Notes under the pieces: generated by a model
Database searches by the model: none
The model's input: only the letters and a program-made list of their open reading frames with translations
Told to the model about the DNA's origin: nothing
Position numbers and translations under genes: made by a program
DNA from: Pseudomonas vancouverensis
GTDB taxonomy: Bacteria; Pseudomonadota; Gammaproteobacteria; Pseudomonadales; Pseudomonadaceae
DNA length: 64,000 nucleotides
Assembly: GCF_004348895.1 (NCBI RefSeq)
Contig: NZ_RRZK01000038.1
Location: 1-64,000 of the forward strand
Direction of reading: 5' to 3'
Part shown: piece after piece, positions 50,746 through 60,660 of the stretch
How positions within the stretch are numbered: position 1 is the stretch's first letter
Layout of the letters: each line of letters opens with the position of its first letter

Positions 50746-51531
50746 TCAGAACGCCAGTTTGTAACCGATCAATACCAACATGGTCGCCAGGCACGGGCGC
50801 AACAATTCGTCGGAAATGCGCCCGGTCAAATGGCTGCCCAGGTAAATGCCCGGCAACGAGCCGACCAGCAGATACCCGAGTACGTGCCAATCCATATTGC
50901 CCATGCTCGCATGACCCAGGCCTGCGACCAGGGTCAGGGGTACGGCGTGGGCGATCTCGGTGCCGACCAGGCGGCGGGTCGGCAGCAGCGGATAGAGAAT
51001 GAACAAGGCCACGGTGCCCAGTGCGCCGGCGCCGATCGACGTCAGCGCAACCATGGTGCCGAGGACCAGACCGGTAATCACGGTCATCGCATTCAGGCGT
51101 TTGCCGCTGGGGTTGTAGTTGCCGCCTGCGCGACGATGGGCGAACGCCAGCAGGCGCTTCTTGAACAGGATCGCCATGGCCGTGGCGAACAGCACGTAGC
51201 CCAAAGCCTGCTTGATGATGGCGTTCATCGCATCGGGGGCACTGTGCAAGCTGCTGAGGAACCACAAGGTCAAGGCCACTGCCGGTACGCTACCCAAGGT
51301 CAGCCAGCCGGTAATGGCCCAATCGATGTTGTTGTTCTTCTTGTGAACCAGCACACCACTGGATTTGGTGATAGCCGCATACAGCAGATCGGTGCCCACC
51401 GCAGTCGCCGGATTGATGCCGAACCAAAGCAGGATCGGGGTCATCAATGACCCGCCGCCCACACCTGTCATACCGACGATAAAGCCCACCACCAAACCGG
51501 CAACGACCAACCCGATGTTCACTAAATCCAT
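50746..51531 (-). CDS. TauE/SafE-family permease
   Basis: A 261-residue protein with about seven hydrophobic segments and the family signatures GFIVGMTGVGGGSLMTPIL and GTMVALTSIGAGALGTVALF. The family exports sulfite, sulfoacetate or related anions. ATG 51531 is adopted; an in-frame GTG at 51543 is an alternative. It is a single gene. Confidence 0.87.
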   Translation of the reverse strand: MDLVNIGLVVAGLVVGFIVGMTGVGGGSLMTPILLWFGINPATAVGTDLLYAAITKSSGVLVHKKNNNIDWAITGWLTLGSVPAVALTLWFLSSLHSAPDAMNAIIKQALGYVLFATAMAILFKKRLLAFAHRRAGGNYNPSGKRLNAMTVITGLVLGTMVALTSIGAGALGTVALFILYPLLPTRRLVGTEIAHAVPLTLVAGLGHASMGNMDWHVLGYLLVGSLPGIYLGSHLTGRISDELLRPCLATMLVLIGYKLAF

Positions 51532-51636
51532 TGACACGTCCACAAAGATCGCAGGGGAAATCTGGCCCGCAGCATAGCGACATTTCTTATAACCAGTTAT
51601 ATCGATACGATCTATCTTTATGCCCGGACGTACAGG

Positions 51637-52386
51637 TCATTGCACCGGCAAGAAATTCAGGAACAACAGACTCTGGGCGTAATTCAAACCGATCCGCCGA
51701 TAGCGCTCGTCGAGCATCTGGGTCAGCAGATCCAGCCGCGCAACGATCTTGCCGAACTCGACGGCAAAACTCAGGTTGCTGCCCTCCTCCGAAATCTCGT
51801 TGGAGAACAGCAACGGCTGGCCTTCGCTGGTTTGCCGCTGGGCCAGAATCCAGGTGGCGATTTCGATGTTGCGCGCAGCATTGCTGACGAACTTGGGGTT
51901 GATGCTGTCCGTCATGTAGAACTCGAGCCGGTTGCCATGGGCGGTCACCAGCATGCTGCCGATGGCATAGATGAACGCGCCGACCCGGTCGCCGAGAAAC
52001 TCCGGGCTCATGGCGAATCTCAAGGCTGCCAGGTCTTTTTTGCCGCCCAGGGTTGGCAGGGGCTGCTGTTGCTCGATGGCCAGGCGCACTTGCTTGACGG
52101 CGGTACGCGCATCGAGGAAACCGGACTTTTTCAGTTCATCGGGGTTACGCCGGTACAACTTGCCCATCAATAGATAAAGGCTGTCGAGGTTATCGCGCAT
52201 GGTCAGCGTGGCCAGGCGGTCGACGCTGGTTTGCAGGAACTCCTGTGGGGTGCCTTCACGCATCTGGCTGAAAATGTCGTTGCCCTGCTGCTGGCTGCAC
52301 CCCGTGACAATGAACATCGACAGCCCGGCCAACAGCAGGCAATGCCGACGAATGAGGGTGCTGATCAGGGATGACACTCGAGCCAT
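51637..52386 (-). CDS. Predicted lipoprotein, unknown
   Basis: A 249-residue protein with a lipoprotein signal (LLLAGLSMFIVTGC, Cys30 as lipidation site). The mature part is helical and rich in Leu/Arg with no recognised enzyme motif. The start MARVSSLIST is taken so that the lipobox sits at a normal distance. It lies divergent to the aldo/keto reductase gene. Confidence 0.7.
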   Translation of the reverse strand: MARVSSLISTLIRRHCLLLAGLSMFIVTGCSQQQGNDIFSQMREGTPQEFLQTSVDRLATLTMRDNLDSLYLLMGKLYRRNPDELKKSGFLDARTAVKQVRLAIEQQQPLPTLGGKKDLAALRFAMSPEFLGDRVGAFIYAIGSMLVTAHGNRLEFYMTDSINPKFVSNAARNIEIATWILAQRQTSEGQPLLFSNEISEEGSNLSFAVEFGKIVARLDLLTQMLDERYRRIGLNYAQSLLFLNFLPVQ

Positions 52387-52594
52387 GGGCGCTTGAACTT
52401 GGGCAAGGGCCGACGGTGGGGATCGCCGCAGGCTGCCATGGATAGAGCCGCTCAATAGGAAAAAGTGCAGTGTCGGTCGCTCTCAATCGATCATCGGCAT
52501 GCCGGGCCGGGCATTTGGCTGCTGGTCATGGGGAACCGATCGACTATTCTGCTGCCCATTGCAATATCCATCAGCATTCATCAGGGAGGTTTTG

Positions 52595-53416
52595 ATGCGT
52601 ACGCTTGAACTGGCCGGCGTCCAGGTACCGGTCATTGGCCAGGGCACCTGGCAAATGGGCGAAGATCGCTCACAGCGCGCCCGGGAAGTGGCAGCCCTGC
52701 GCCAGGGCATCGAATCGGGCATGACCCTGATCGACACCGCGGAAATGTACGCCGAAGGTGGCGCCGAGGAAGTCGTGGGGCAAGCCATCGCCGGTCAGCG
52801 CGACCGCGTTTTCCTGGTGAGCAAGGTCTACCCGCACAATGCCAGCCGCCGGGGCATTCCAGAAGCCTGCGAGCGTAGCCTGCGCCGCCTCGGTACCGAC
52901 TACATTGATCTGTACCTGCTGCACTGGCGCGGCCAGTACCCGCTGGAAGAAACAGTCGAAGCCTTCGAGCGCCTGCAAGAAGCCGGCAAGATAGGCCGCT
53001 GGGGCGTATCCAATTTCGATCTCGATGATGTGCACGAACTGGCCGCACCGGCGTGCGCTACCAATCAGGTGCTCTACAACCTCGAGCAACGCGGCATAGA
53101 ATTTGATTTGTTGCCCTGGAGCCAACAGCAACGACTGCCGACCATGGCATACTGCCCTATCGGCCAGGGCGGAAAAATGCTCGCCAATGACACCCTCAGA
53201 CACGTAGCCGCCCGTCACCAGGCGACCCCGGCTCAGGTGGCACTGGCATGGATTCTGCGTCAGGACGGTGTGATCGCCATCCCCAAGGCGGTCCACCCCG
53301 AACACGTACAACTCAACGCGCAAGCCGCTTCATTGCAGCTTGAGGCCGGGGATCTGGAGGCGCTGGACCAAGCGTTTCACGCGCCTGAACGCAAACAGCG
53401 GTTGGCCATGGTCTGA
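52595..53416 (+). CDS. Aldo/keto reductase
   Basis: A 273-residue (beta/alpha)8 oxidoreductase with the catalytic set Asp/Tyr in LIDTAEMYAEG, Lys in LVSKVYP and His in YLLHWRG, and the NADPH-binding stretch IAIPKAVHPEHVQLNA. It is similar to YafB/DkgB-type enzymes acting on aldehydes and ketones. ATG 52595 follows a GGGAGG site. It is followed by a DUF1810 gene 29 nt later, probably in the same transcript. Confidence 0.87.
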   Translation: MRTLELAGVQVPVIGQGTWQMGEDRSQRAREVAALRQGIESGMTLIDTAEMYAEGGAEEVVGQAIAGQRDRVFLVSKVYPHNASRRGIPEACERSLRRLGTDYIDLYLLHWRGQYPLEETVEAFERLQEAGKIGRWGVSNFDLDDVHELAAPACATNQVLYNLEQRGIEFDLLPWSQQQRLPTMAYCPIGQGGKMLANDTLRHVAARHQATPAQVALAWILRQDGVIAIPKAVHPEHVQLNAQAASLQLEAGDLEALDQAFHAPERKQRLAMV

Positions 53417-53445
53417 ACCACCGCAGTCTGTCAGAGAGCTTCACC

Positions 53446-53916
53446 ATGAGAAGCACCGACCCACGGGACGATTTCAACCTGCAAAGGTTTGTCCAGGCCC
53501 AGGACCCGGTGTTCGACCGGGTTCAGTCCGAGTTGAATGCCGGCCACAAACGCAGCCACTGGATGTGGTTCATCTTTCCGCAGTTGGCTGGACTGGGCGG
53601 CAGTGAAATGTCACGGCATTTCGCCATCCGTTCCCTCGAGGAAGCCCAGGCTTATCTCGATCACCCCCTGTTGGGTCCCCGGTTGCGTACGTGCACACAA
53701 GAAGTGCTGAACATCCGTGGGCAGTCCGTGGCGGCGATTTTCGGTCATCCCGACGATCTGAAATTCCACTCATCGATGACCCTGTTCGCCCAGGTGGCAG
53801 TCGAAGAGAGCCTGTTTCATCAAGCCTTGAACCAGTACTTCCACGGCATAGTGGATGACTGGACGCTGTCCCTGCTGGACTCAAAAAAGGCCCAATTGCC
53901 CCCCAATCAGGGTTGA
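53446..53916 (+). CDS. DUF1810 (calpastatin-like) protein
   Basis: This 156-residue protein carries the DUF1810 signature: DDFNLQRFVQAQDPVFDRVQSEL, KRSHWMWFIFPQLAGLG, FAIRSLEEAQAYLDHPLLGPRL and SSMTLFAQVA. The family is of unknown function, possibly nucleoside or ADP-ribose related. Its last 36 nt overlap the end of the convergent polB gene. Confidence 0.85.
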   Translation: MRSTDPRDDFNLQRFVQAQDPVFDRVQSELNAGHKRSHWMWFIFPQLAGLGGSEMSRHFAIRSLEEAQAYLDHPLLGPRLRTCTQEVLNIRGQSVAAIFGHPDDLKFHSSMTLFAQVAVEESLFHQALNQYFHGIVDDWTLSLLDSKKAQLPPNQG

Positions 53917-56256
53917 GAAGTCGTCGTCGACGAACGGCAGGATGGCATCCGCGATCGGTTGCAGTTGCCGGGTGAGGTAGTGGTCGTAATCGATCGGTGC
54001 ACTGCGCGCTTCCAGCGGCTCAGGCCCTGCGACCGTGATCACGTAGCTGATCCAGCCACCGTTCTGATATTGCCGCGGGCGCCCGTGGCGGTCGTTGTAC
54101 TCGTCGGCGATGCGCGCCGCCCGCACATGGGGCGGCACGTTGCGCTGATAGTCGTCGAGGGTGCGGCGCAGACGCTTGCGGTAAATCAGGCGATCGTCGA
54201 ACTCGCCGGCCAGGGTCTTGCGCACGTATTCGCGCACGTAGTCCTGATAGGGCTTGTGGTGGAAGATCCGCGAATACAGCTCCTGCTGAAATTGCCGGGC
54301 CAGCAGCGACCAATCGGTGCGCACCGCTTCCAGGCCTTTGTAGACCATTTCATCGCTGCCATCGGCGCGAGTCACCAGTCCTGCATAACGCTTCTTGCTG
54401 CCCTCTTCGGCACCGCGGATGGTCGGCATCAGAAAGCGCTTGTAGTGGGTTTCGAACTGCAACTCGAGGACGCTTTGCAGGCCGTACTCCTGCTGCACAT
54501 GCTCGCGCCACCACTGATTGACGTGCGCCACCAGCGCCAGACCGATCTGCGCGGCCTCCTGCTGACCGTGGGCGCGGCGTAGCCAGACGAAGGTCGAGTC
54601 GGTGTCGCCGTAGATCACCACATGCCCCTGGGCTTCGATCAGTTGTCGGGTGCGCAGCATGATCTCGTGGCCGCGCAGAGTGATGGACGAGGCCAGGCGC
54701 GTATCGAAAAAACGGCAACCGCTCGAGCCGAGCACGCCGTAGAACGCGTTCATGATGATTTTCAACGCCTGGGACAGCGGCGCGTTGTGCTCGCGTTTGG
54801 CCGCCTCCCGGCCTTCGGCGACCCGGGCGACGATGGACGGCAGGCAATGCCGGGTACGGGAAAACCGTGCGCCGCGAAAACCCGGCACCGATTCATTGTC
54901 GCCGGGGTGCTTGAGCCCTTCGATCAGGCCCACCGGGTCGATCAGGAAGGTGCGGATGATCGACGGATAGAGGCTTTTGTAGTCGAGCACCAGCACCGAC
55001 TCGTACAGCCCCGGCTGCGAATCCATGACAAAGCCGCCGGGGCTGGCCTGCGGTGGCTTGTTGCCGAGGTTGGGTGCAACGAAACCCTGGCGGTGCATCA
55101 ACGGCATGTACAGGTGAGTGAACGCGGCCACCGATCCGCCCATGCGATCGGCCGGCAAACCGGTGACACTGGCTCGCTCCAGCAGGAAGGTCAGCAACTG
55201 GGTCTTGGCGAAAATACGCGTGACCAGTTCGCAGTCCTTGAGGTTGTATTTGGCCAGCGCCGGTTTGTCTTCGGCGAACATGCGGTTGATTTCGTCCATG
55301 CGCTGGTACGGCGTTTCGATTGCCTTGCCTTCGCCGAGCAGGGTTTGCGCAACGTTTTCCAGACTGAACGAGGGAAAGCTCCAGGTTGCCGAACGCAGGG
55401 CTTCAATGCCGTCGATGATCAGGCGCCCCGCCGCCGAGGCGAAGTAGTGGTTGCCATTACCGTGTTCGCGCCACTGCATTTCTTCGCCGCCACGGCCGAG
55501 CTTCAACGGCACGGCCAGACGCCGCGCGTGTTCGTGCAGCACGCGCAGATCGAATTGCACGACGTTCCAGCCAATGATCGCGTCGGGATCGAACCGGGCG
55601 AACCACTCGTTGAGTCTTTTCAGCAACAGGGTGCGCGATTCGCAGTATTCGAGCTGGAAATCCACCTCGCTGTCGTCGCCATTGGGCGAGCCAAGCATGT
55701 ACACCTGGCGTTCGCCGCAGCCTTCCAGGGCGATCGAGTACAACTCGCCCTGGGCCGTGGTTTCGATGTCCAGGGACACCAGTCTGAGGCTCGGCCGGTA
55801 ATCCGGGTCGGCTTTCATTTGCGCGTCGAGCAGCAGCCCGTCGGCATTCGCCGTACCGCCGAAACGCACCGGTGCGGTGATGAAACGCTCCATCATGTAG
55901 CGCTCAGGTGGCCGTACGTCGGCTTCGAACACCTCGATTCCGGCTCTGCGCAGGGTGGTTTCCAGGCGCATCAACTGGCCATGTTGCTGGCAGTAGAGGC
56001 CCAGCACCGGACGGTGCTCGAAATCCAGCAGATCCAGGGGCTTGAGCTCGACATTCTTCTCGTCGTGCAACAGTGCTTGCGCCTGTTCGCGCTGCTCGGC
56101 GGCAATGAACGCCACCGATGGCTGCCAGGGCAGGCGGATACGCTGGGGGCCGCTGTCGGTCGCCAGCCAGAACTCGACTTCGGTCCCGGCCGGGGTGTCG
56201 CGCCAATGCCGGGTCAGGACGAAGCCCCGCTGTAAATCCACCACTGCAAACCTCAT
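53881..56256 (-). CDS. polB: DNA polymerase II (family B)
   Basis: The 791-residue protein is close to the length of E. coli Pol II (783). Exonuclease motifs are SLDIETT and IGWNVVQFDL. Polymerase motifs are DYKSLYPSIIRTF, KIIMNAFYGVLGS and YGDTDSTFVWL, followed by KKRYAGL. It functions in replication restart and translesion synthesis after damage. ATG 56256 is the first Met giving the MRFAVVDLQRGFVLTRHW start. No LexA box was recognised upstream. Confidence 0.95.
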   Translation of the reverse strand: MRFAVVDLQRGFVLTRHWRDTPAGTEVEFWLATDSGPQRIRLPWQPSVAFIAAEQREQAQALLHDEKNVELKPLDLLDFEHRPVLGLYCQQHGQLMRLETTLRRAGIEVFEADVRPPERYMMERFITAPVRFGGTANADGLLLDAQMKADPDYRPSLRLVSLDIETTAQGELYSIALEGCGERQVYMLGSPNGDDSEVDFQLEYCESRTLLLKRLNEWFARFDPDAIIGWNVVQFDLRVLHEHARRLAVPLKLGRGGEEMQWREHGNGNHYFASAAGRLIIDGIEALRSATWSFPSFSLENVAQTLLGEGKAIETPYQRMDEINRMFAEDKPALAKYNLKDCELVTRIFAKTQLLTFLLERASVTGLPADRMGGSVAAFTHLYMPLMHRQGFVAPNLGNKPPQASPGGFVMDSQPGLYESVLVLDYKSLYPSIIRTFLIDPVGLIEGLKHPGDNESVPGFRGARFSRTRHCLPSIVARVAEGREAAKREHNAPLSQALKIIMNAFYGVLGSSGCRFFDTRLASSITLRGHEIMLRTRQLIEAQGHVVIYGDTDSTFVWLRRAHGQQEAAQIGLALVAHVNQWWREHVQQEYGLQSVLELQFETHYKRFLMPTIRGAEEGSKKRYAGLVTRADGSDEMVYKGLEAVRTDWSLLARQFQQELYSRIFHHKPYQDYVREYVRKTLAGEFDDRLIYRKRLRRTLDDYQRNVPPHVRAARIADEYNDRHGRPRQYQNGGWISYVITVAGPEPLEARSAPIDYDHYLTRQLQPIADAILPFVDDDFSTLIGGQLGLF

Positions 56257-56295
56257 CGCTGATTCAGGCGGTAATTCTACGCGATGAACACCAAA

Positions 56296-56402
56296 CCCGT
56301 GGCAGCGAGCTTGCTCCGGGCGGCGTTCCGACGATGGCTGACTCTCTGTCAACATCAGGGGTGAACAGTCGATCGCCTTCGCGAGCAAGCTCGCTCCCAC
56401 AG
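56296..56402. repeat. REP doublet
   Basis: Arms GTGGCAGCGAGCTTGCTCCG and GCGAGCAAGCTCGCTCCCAC are inverted around about 65 nt. It lies between divergent polB and the CBS-domain gene. Confidence 0.85.
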
Positions 56403-56547
56403 GTACGGCGTTTGCCTGAATGTTGGGGTTTATTGCAGAAAAACCGCCGAATGACGTTTTTTGCGTGTTATCTGCCGCTTTCGCCCTTGCCCTCAAGGCT
56501 TGCGTCTACGATTCTTCAGGAACAACGACAACACCCGAGTAACCACC

Positions 56548-56988
56548 ATGAAAACCGTCGCCCAACTGCTCAAGTTGAAAGATCAGAAAAATCAGGAAGT
56601 GCACCAGATCAAGCCCGATCACATGGTGCTCGAAGCGCTGATGAAGATGGCCGAGAAAAACGTCGGCGCCTTGCTGGTGGTGGAGAACGATGAGGTGCTG
56701 GGCATCATCAGTGAACGCGACTACGCGCGTAAATTGGTGCTGCACGGGCGCTCTTCGGTGGGCACCCCGGTGCGCGACATCATGGTTTCGCCGGTGATTA
56801 CCGTGGACACCCATCAAACCGTCGATACCTGCCTGGGGATCATGTCCGACAGACGCCTGCGTCACCTGCCGGTGGTGGAAAACGGCAAGCTGATCGGCTT
56901 GCTGTCGATCGGCGACCTGGTCAAGGAAGCCATCGCCGAGCAGGCTGAGTTGATCAAGCAGTTGGAGCAGTACATTCGCGGCGAATGA
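56548..56988 (+). CDS. Tandem CBS-domain protein
   Basis: The 146-residue protein consists of two CBS modules (about 14-66: VLEALMKMAEKNVGALLVVENDEVLGIISERDYARK; about 80-135: DTCLGIMSDRRLRHLPVVENGKLIGLLSIGDLVK) and a short C-terminal helix. Such proteins bind AMP/ATP or similar ligands and regulate partner proteins. No partner is encoded nearby. Confidence 0.87.
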   Translation: MKTVAQLLKLKDQKNQEVHQIKPDHMVLEALMKMAEKNVGALLVVENDEVLGIISERDYARKLVLHGRSSVGTPVRDIMVSPVITVDTHQTVDTCLGIMSDRRLRHLPVVENGKLIGLLSIGDLVKEAIAEQAELIKQLEQYIRGE

Positions 56989-57021
56989 AAAGGGCTCGTT
57001 CCCACATTGGATTTGTGCTGT

Positions 57022-57645
57022 TCACGAGGGCCAATGCCGGGCAAACACCGGCGCCAGCGTCGGGTGCCGGTCAATGCGTTCAAGCCATGCAAAAAAACCG
57101 GGCCGGGCACTGCGGATATGTTCGCGGCTGCCCGCCCAGCGCGATATCACTGCAGCCAGCACATCCAGCGCCTTCGGCTGTTCACCACCCAGGTACAGAT
57201 CAGCGGAAAACTGGTCGGCAAACACGTCCCAGCTCCAGTGCAGGCGCGCGCGGGTTCCCGCCAGCAGGTTATGCCGGAACGGTTCATCCGCCACGGCCAG
57301 CCAGCGCTCGGGGTAATCGATAATGCCGATGGCTGCATAACAATTGGTGGCGATGTAGGTCATGCCGCGAATCGCCTGGTCGCGCTTGGCGGGGTCTCTC
57401 GGCAGGAGCTCCGATGCCGGGAAGGTCAACCCAAGGTGAATCAGGATTGCCACGCTTTCAGTCAGGATCGCCCCCGACGGTAGCTGCAACGTCGGGATCT
57501 GCTTCAGCGGATTGAGTTTTTCCAGTGCCTGGGCCGCTTCCGTGGACGCCTCGACATCGATGAAGCGATAGGGGATTTCGCAGAGTTCCAGGGCGGCCTC
57601 TATGGCGGCCGCGCCGGAGTTTTTGTGTCCATAGAGCTGGTACAT
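57022..57645 (-). CDS. Glutathione S-transferase
   Basis: A 207-residue GST: thioredoxin-like N-domain with YQLYGHKNSGAAAIEAAL (candidate Ser for GSH activation), the cis-Pro and the TES motif in QIPTLQLPSGAILTESVAIL, and a helical C-domain. The start at 57645 follows GAAGGTCTCC. It is a single gene and the substrate is unknown. Confidence 0.87.
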   Translation of the reverse strand: MYQLYGHKNSGAAAIEAALELCEIPYRFIDVEASTEAAQALEKLNPLKQIPTLQLPSGAILTESVAILIHLGLTFPASELLPRDPAKRDQAIRGMTYIATNCYAAIGIIDYPERWLAVADEPFRHNLLAGTRARLHWSWDVFADQFSADLYLGGEQPKALDVLAAVISRWAGSREHIRSARPGFFAWLERIDRHPTLAPVFARHWPS

Positions 57646-57842
57646 GAAGGTCTCCTTTGCAATCCGCACTGACTCCGGCGTGGAGTTGCACGCCAGCCAT
57701 GCAGTGTAGAAGTGGACTCCGGTCTGCGGATGGCCGCCCGACGACCGCAACATCACGTCCCCGTAAAGTTCACCCGGACTTGTCTCAAGTGAACAGCATC
57801 AGGTTTCCTGGCCATCTTTTAACGCCTGTTGAACGCCTCCCT

Positions 57843-58937
57843 CTACCGCCCTGCCCGCGCCATGCACCGTTGGTAACGCTCATCAACCCGTTTGGCAAAC
57901 CACGCCGTAGTCAGCTTGCGGGTAATTTTCGGGCTCTGCAGCACGATCCCCGGCAGTACTTCACGGGGTAGCGGCCGACCCTCGGCCTTTTCCGCCAGCT
58001 CGAACACCCGTTGATAGAGCTCGCTGTTTTCAAACGCCAGGCTGTTACCCAGAACCAATTGATCGTGAATCACCGGATTGCGCATACCTAGCTGCTTGCC
58101 AAGGCTGCGCACCGCCAGCTCCGTGGTGCCGGGCATGATCGAGTCGTAACGGATCAGGTCGCCATCCAGCGCCAAGGCAATCCCCGAAGCCCGGCTCACC
58201 GCGTTCTGGAAGGCCGCATTGCGACTGGCGTACCAACCGGCATTGAAATCGGCAAAGCGATACAGCGGCTGCGGGTAGTTCACCGGATACCCCAGCAAAT
58301 GGGCGATGCCGAAGTACAGGCCACCGCGTCGGGTGAACACTTCATGACGAATCGTGCCGCTCACCGGGTAGGGATAGCCCTTGGCCTGTTTCTCGGCGAA
58401 CTCGATGCTCACCTGCATCGGGCCGCCGGTATGCACCGGGTTGAAGCCGCCAAACAGGGTTTGGCCCATGGGCACCATGCCGATGAAATCATCGAAAATG
58501 CCGCTCAATTCCTTCTCTGTACGGGCGGTTCTCAGGCGTTCGCTGTAGCTCTTGCCGTCGGGCGAGTTGAGCTGCAACGCGGCGCTCACCAGCAAACCGG
58601 GGATGTGCGCCTTGGCGGCGCGGCGGTCGATCTCGTCGCGGGCGATCTTGCCCAGCCCCGGTACGCTTGGGTCCACCGTAAAGGTGGATTCCTGCTCCGC
58701 CACAGCCAGCACCGAACACAGGTTTTGCGTGGTCGGCGAGAGGTTTTGTGCGGTGAAGGCCACCTGAATGTCAGTGGCCCAGCCTTGACGGTCGACCACT
58801 GTGGCCGGCATCAGCCGCACGATCTCGGCCCTGACTTCGGCGGGGTCCCGCGCAACGGGCTCTTGAGTGCGCTGGCCGGCACAACCGGCCAGTACCAGCA
58901 ACGCGGCGATGCTTGAAATCAATCGAGTGGCTTGCAT
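57843..58937 (-). CDS. DUF1615 lipoprotein
   Basis: The 364-residue protein has a lipoprotein signal (LISSIAALLVLAGC, Cys19) and the DUF1615 body (RQGWATDIQVAFTAQNLSPTTQNLCSVLAVAEQES, GGPMQVSIEFAE, LYRFADFNAGWYASRNAAFQNAVS). The EQES segment resembles the catalytic Glu-Ser environment of lytic transglycosylases, so a cell-wall role is possible. Confidence 0.85.
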   Translation of the reverse strand: MQATRLISSIAALLVLAGCAGQRTQEPVARDPAEVRAEIVRLMPATVVDRQGWATDIQVAFTAQNLSPTTQNLCSVLAVAEQESTFTVDPSVPGLGKIARDEIDRRAAKAHIPGLLVSAALQLNSPDGKSYSERLRTARTEKELSGIFDDFIGMVPMGQTLFGGFNPVHTGGPMQVSIEFAEKQAKGYPYPVSGTIRHEVFTRRGGLYFGIAHLLGYPVNYPQPLYRFADFNAGWYASRNAAFQNAVSRASGIALALDGDLIRYDSIMPGTTELAVRSLGKQLGMRNPVIHDQLVLGNSLAFENSELYQRVFELAEKAEGRPLPREVLPGIVLQSPKITRKLTTAWFAKRVDERYQRCMARAGR

Positions 58938-59025
58938 GTCGTTCCATCAAATCCGTTGGGCGGTCTGCCTGGCTGTCCTGCGAGCCTGAACCATACTTGC
59001 CCCACCACGCAATGAGGACAGGTTC

Positions 59026-60561
59026 ATGCACCGTAGCGATGTATTGATCATCGGTGCCGGCCCGACCGGACTGGTATTGGCGTTGTGGCTGAGCAAGCTG
59101 GGCGTGCACGTGCGAATTGTCGACAAGACTTCCGCGCCCGGCACCACGTCCCGCGCCGTTGCCGTTCAGGCCCGGACGCTGGAACTGTACCGTCAACTGG
59201 ACCTTGCCGAAGCTGTCGTGGAAAACGGCCATCAGGTCAAGGGCGGCAACTTCTGGGTCAAGGGTGAGGCAGTGGCACGCCTGCCCTTGTCGCGGATTGG
59301 CGAAGGCCTGACGCCCTATGCGTTTCTCGAGATTTTCCCGCAGGACCAACATGAACGCCTACTGATCGAACGCCTCGCATCTTTCGGCATCAGCGTCGAG
59401 CGCAACACCGAGCTGCTGGGTTTCGAGCAAACCGCCGACGGCATCAGTGCGACCCTGCGCCTGCCTGATGGCGAGCAGGAAACCTGCCAGGCCTGTTACA
59501 TCGCCGGCTGCGACGGTGCTCGCTCGATCGTGCGCAAGACCCTCGACACCGGCTTTCCCGGCGGCACCTACCAACAAATCTTCTACGTCGCCGACGTGCA
59601 GGGCAGTGGTCCGGCCTTCAATGGCGAACTGCACGTGGACCTCGACGAAGCGGATTTCCTCGCGGTGTTTCCGCTGGCCGCCGAGGGCCGTGCACGCCTG
59701 ATCGGCACCGTGCGCGACGAACGTGCCGAGCATGCCGAGACCCTGCGTTTTGAAGACGTCAGCAGCCGCGCCATCGACAACATGAAGGTGCAGATCGACC
59801 AACTGAACTGGTTCTCGACCTACCGCGTGCATCATCGGGTGGCCGATCATTTTCGTGGTGGACGGGCATTTCTACTGGGCGATGCCGCCCATGTGCACAG
59901 CCCGGCCGGTGGCCAGGGCATGAACACCGGGATCGGCGATGCGATCAACCTGGCCTGGAAACTCGCAGCGGTGCTGAGCGGTGGTGCCGAGGCCAGACTG
60001 CTGGATACCTACGAAACCGAACGGATCGCCTTTGCCCGCAAACTGGTGTCCACCACCGACCGAGTGTTCACCTTTGCCACGGCTGAAGGAAGACTGGCCG
60101 ACTTACTGCGCACACGCCTGGCGCCCTTCGTGATCCCCAAGCTGGCGTCCTTTGAAGCGTCCCGCGAGTTTCTCTTTCGCACGGTGTCGCAGATCACTCT
60201 GAATTATCGCGGTATGCCCTTGAGTAGCGGTGTTGCCGGGCATGTGCACGGCGGCGACCGTTTGCCCTGGGCGCACGATGGCGAGGGGGATAACTTCGAA
60301 TCGCTCAAATGCCCGACCTGGCAGGTGCATGTGTACGGTGATACGAGCGACGAGATGATCGCCTGGTGCAACGAGCATCACCTGCCGTTGCATGTGTTCG
60401 ACTGGCGACCGGCGTTTGATACGGCGGGCCTAGGCCGTAACGGCTTTTACCTGTTGCGGCCGGACACCTACGTGGCGATTGCCGAGACCTGCTCCGATCC
60501 GAAAGTGATCGAGCGGTATTTTCGCGATCACGGGATTCGGGCGTTTTTCAGCGAAGCCTGA
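59026..60561 (+). CDS. Class A flavin monooxygenase (PheA/TfdB family)
   Basis: A 511-residue aromatic-hydroxylase-like protein with the FAD motif IIGAGPTGLVLALWL, the DG motif CDGARSIVRK and the second FAD site GDAAHVHSPAGGQGMNTGIGDAINLAWKL. A thioredoxin-like C-terminal domain follows (about 380-505). It would hydroxylate a phenolic substrate with NAD(P)H and O2. It stands alone, and nothing nearby indicates the substrate. Confidence 0.85.
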   Translation: MHRSDVLIIGAGPTGLVLALWLSKLGVHVRIVDKTSAPGTTSRAVAVQARTLELYRQLDLAEAVVENGHQVKGGNFWVKGEAVARLPLSRIGEGLTPYAFLEIFPQDQHERLLIERLASFGISVERNTELLGFEQTADGISATLRLPDGEQETCQACYIAGCDGARSIVRKTLDTGFPGGTYQQIFYVADVQGSGPAFNGELHVDLDEADFLAVFPLAAEGRARLIGTVRDERAEHAETLRFEDVSSRAIDNMKVQIDQLNWFSTYRVHHRVADHFRGGRAFLLGDAAHVHSPAGGQGMNTGIGDAINLAWKLAAVLSGGAEARLLDTYETERIAFARKLVSTTDRVFTFATAEGRLADLLRTRLAPFVIPKLASFEASREFLFRTVSQITLNYRGMPLSSGVAGHVHGGDRLPWAHDGEGDNFESLKCPTWQVHVYGDTSDEMIAWCNEHHLPLHVFDWRPAFDTAGLGRNGFYLLRPDTYVAIAETCSDPKVIERYFRDHGIRAFFSEA

Positions 60562-60619
60562 AACACCTGCCCGGCCGGTAGTAGCGGCTAGACGCAGGTA
60601 CCGGGAACACCCTGAAACG

Positions 60620-60647
60620 CTGTGGGAGCAAGCTCGCTCCCACAGGG
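60620..60647. repeat. Short REP palindrome, probable terminator
   Basis: CTGTGGGAGC and GCTCCCACAG are arranged with almost no spacer as a single tight hairpin, unlike the spaced doublets elsewhere. It lies between convergent monooxygenase and hemB genes and could act as a bidirectional terminator. Confidence 0.75.
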
Positions 60648-60660
60648 ATACCCGTGGGCT

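Noticed and set aside
56257..56547. LexA box for DNA polymerase II
   Set aside because: I searched the divergent region for CTG-N10-CAG type sites by eye and saw no convincing one; the space is mostly a REP doublet.
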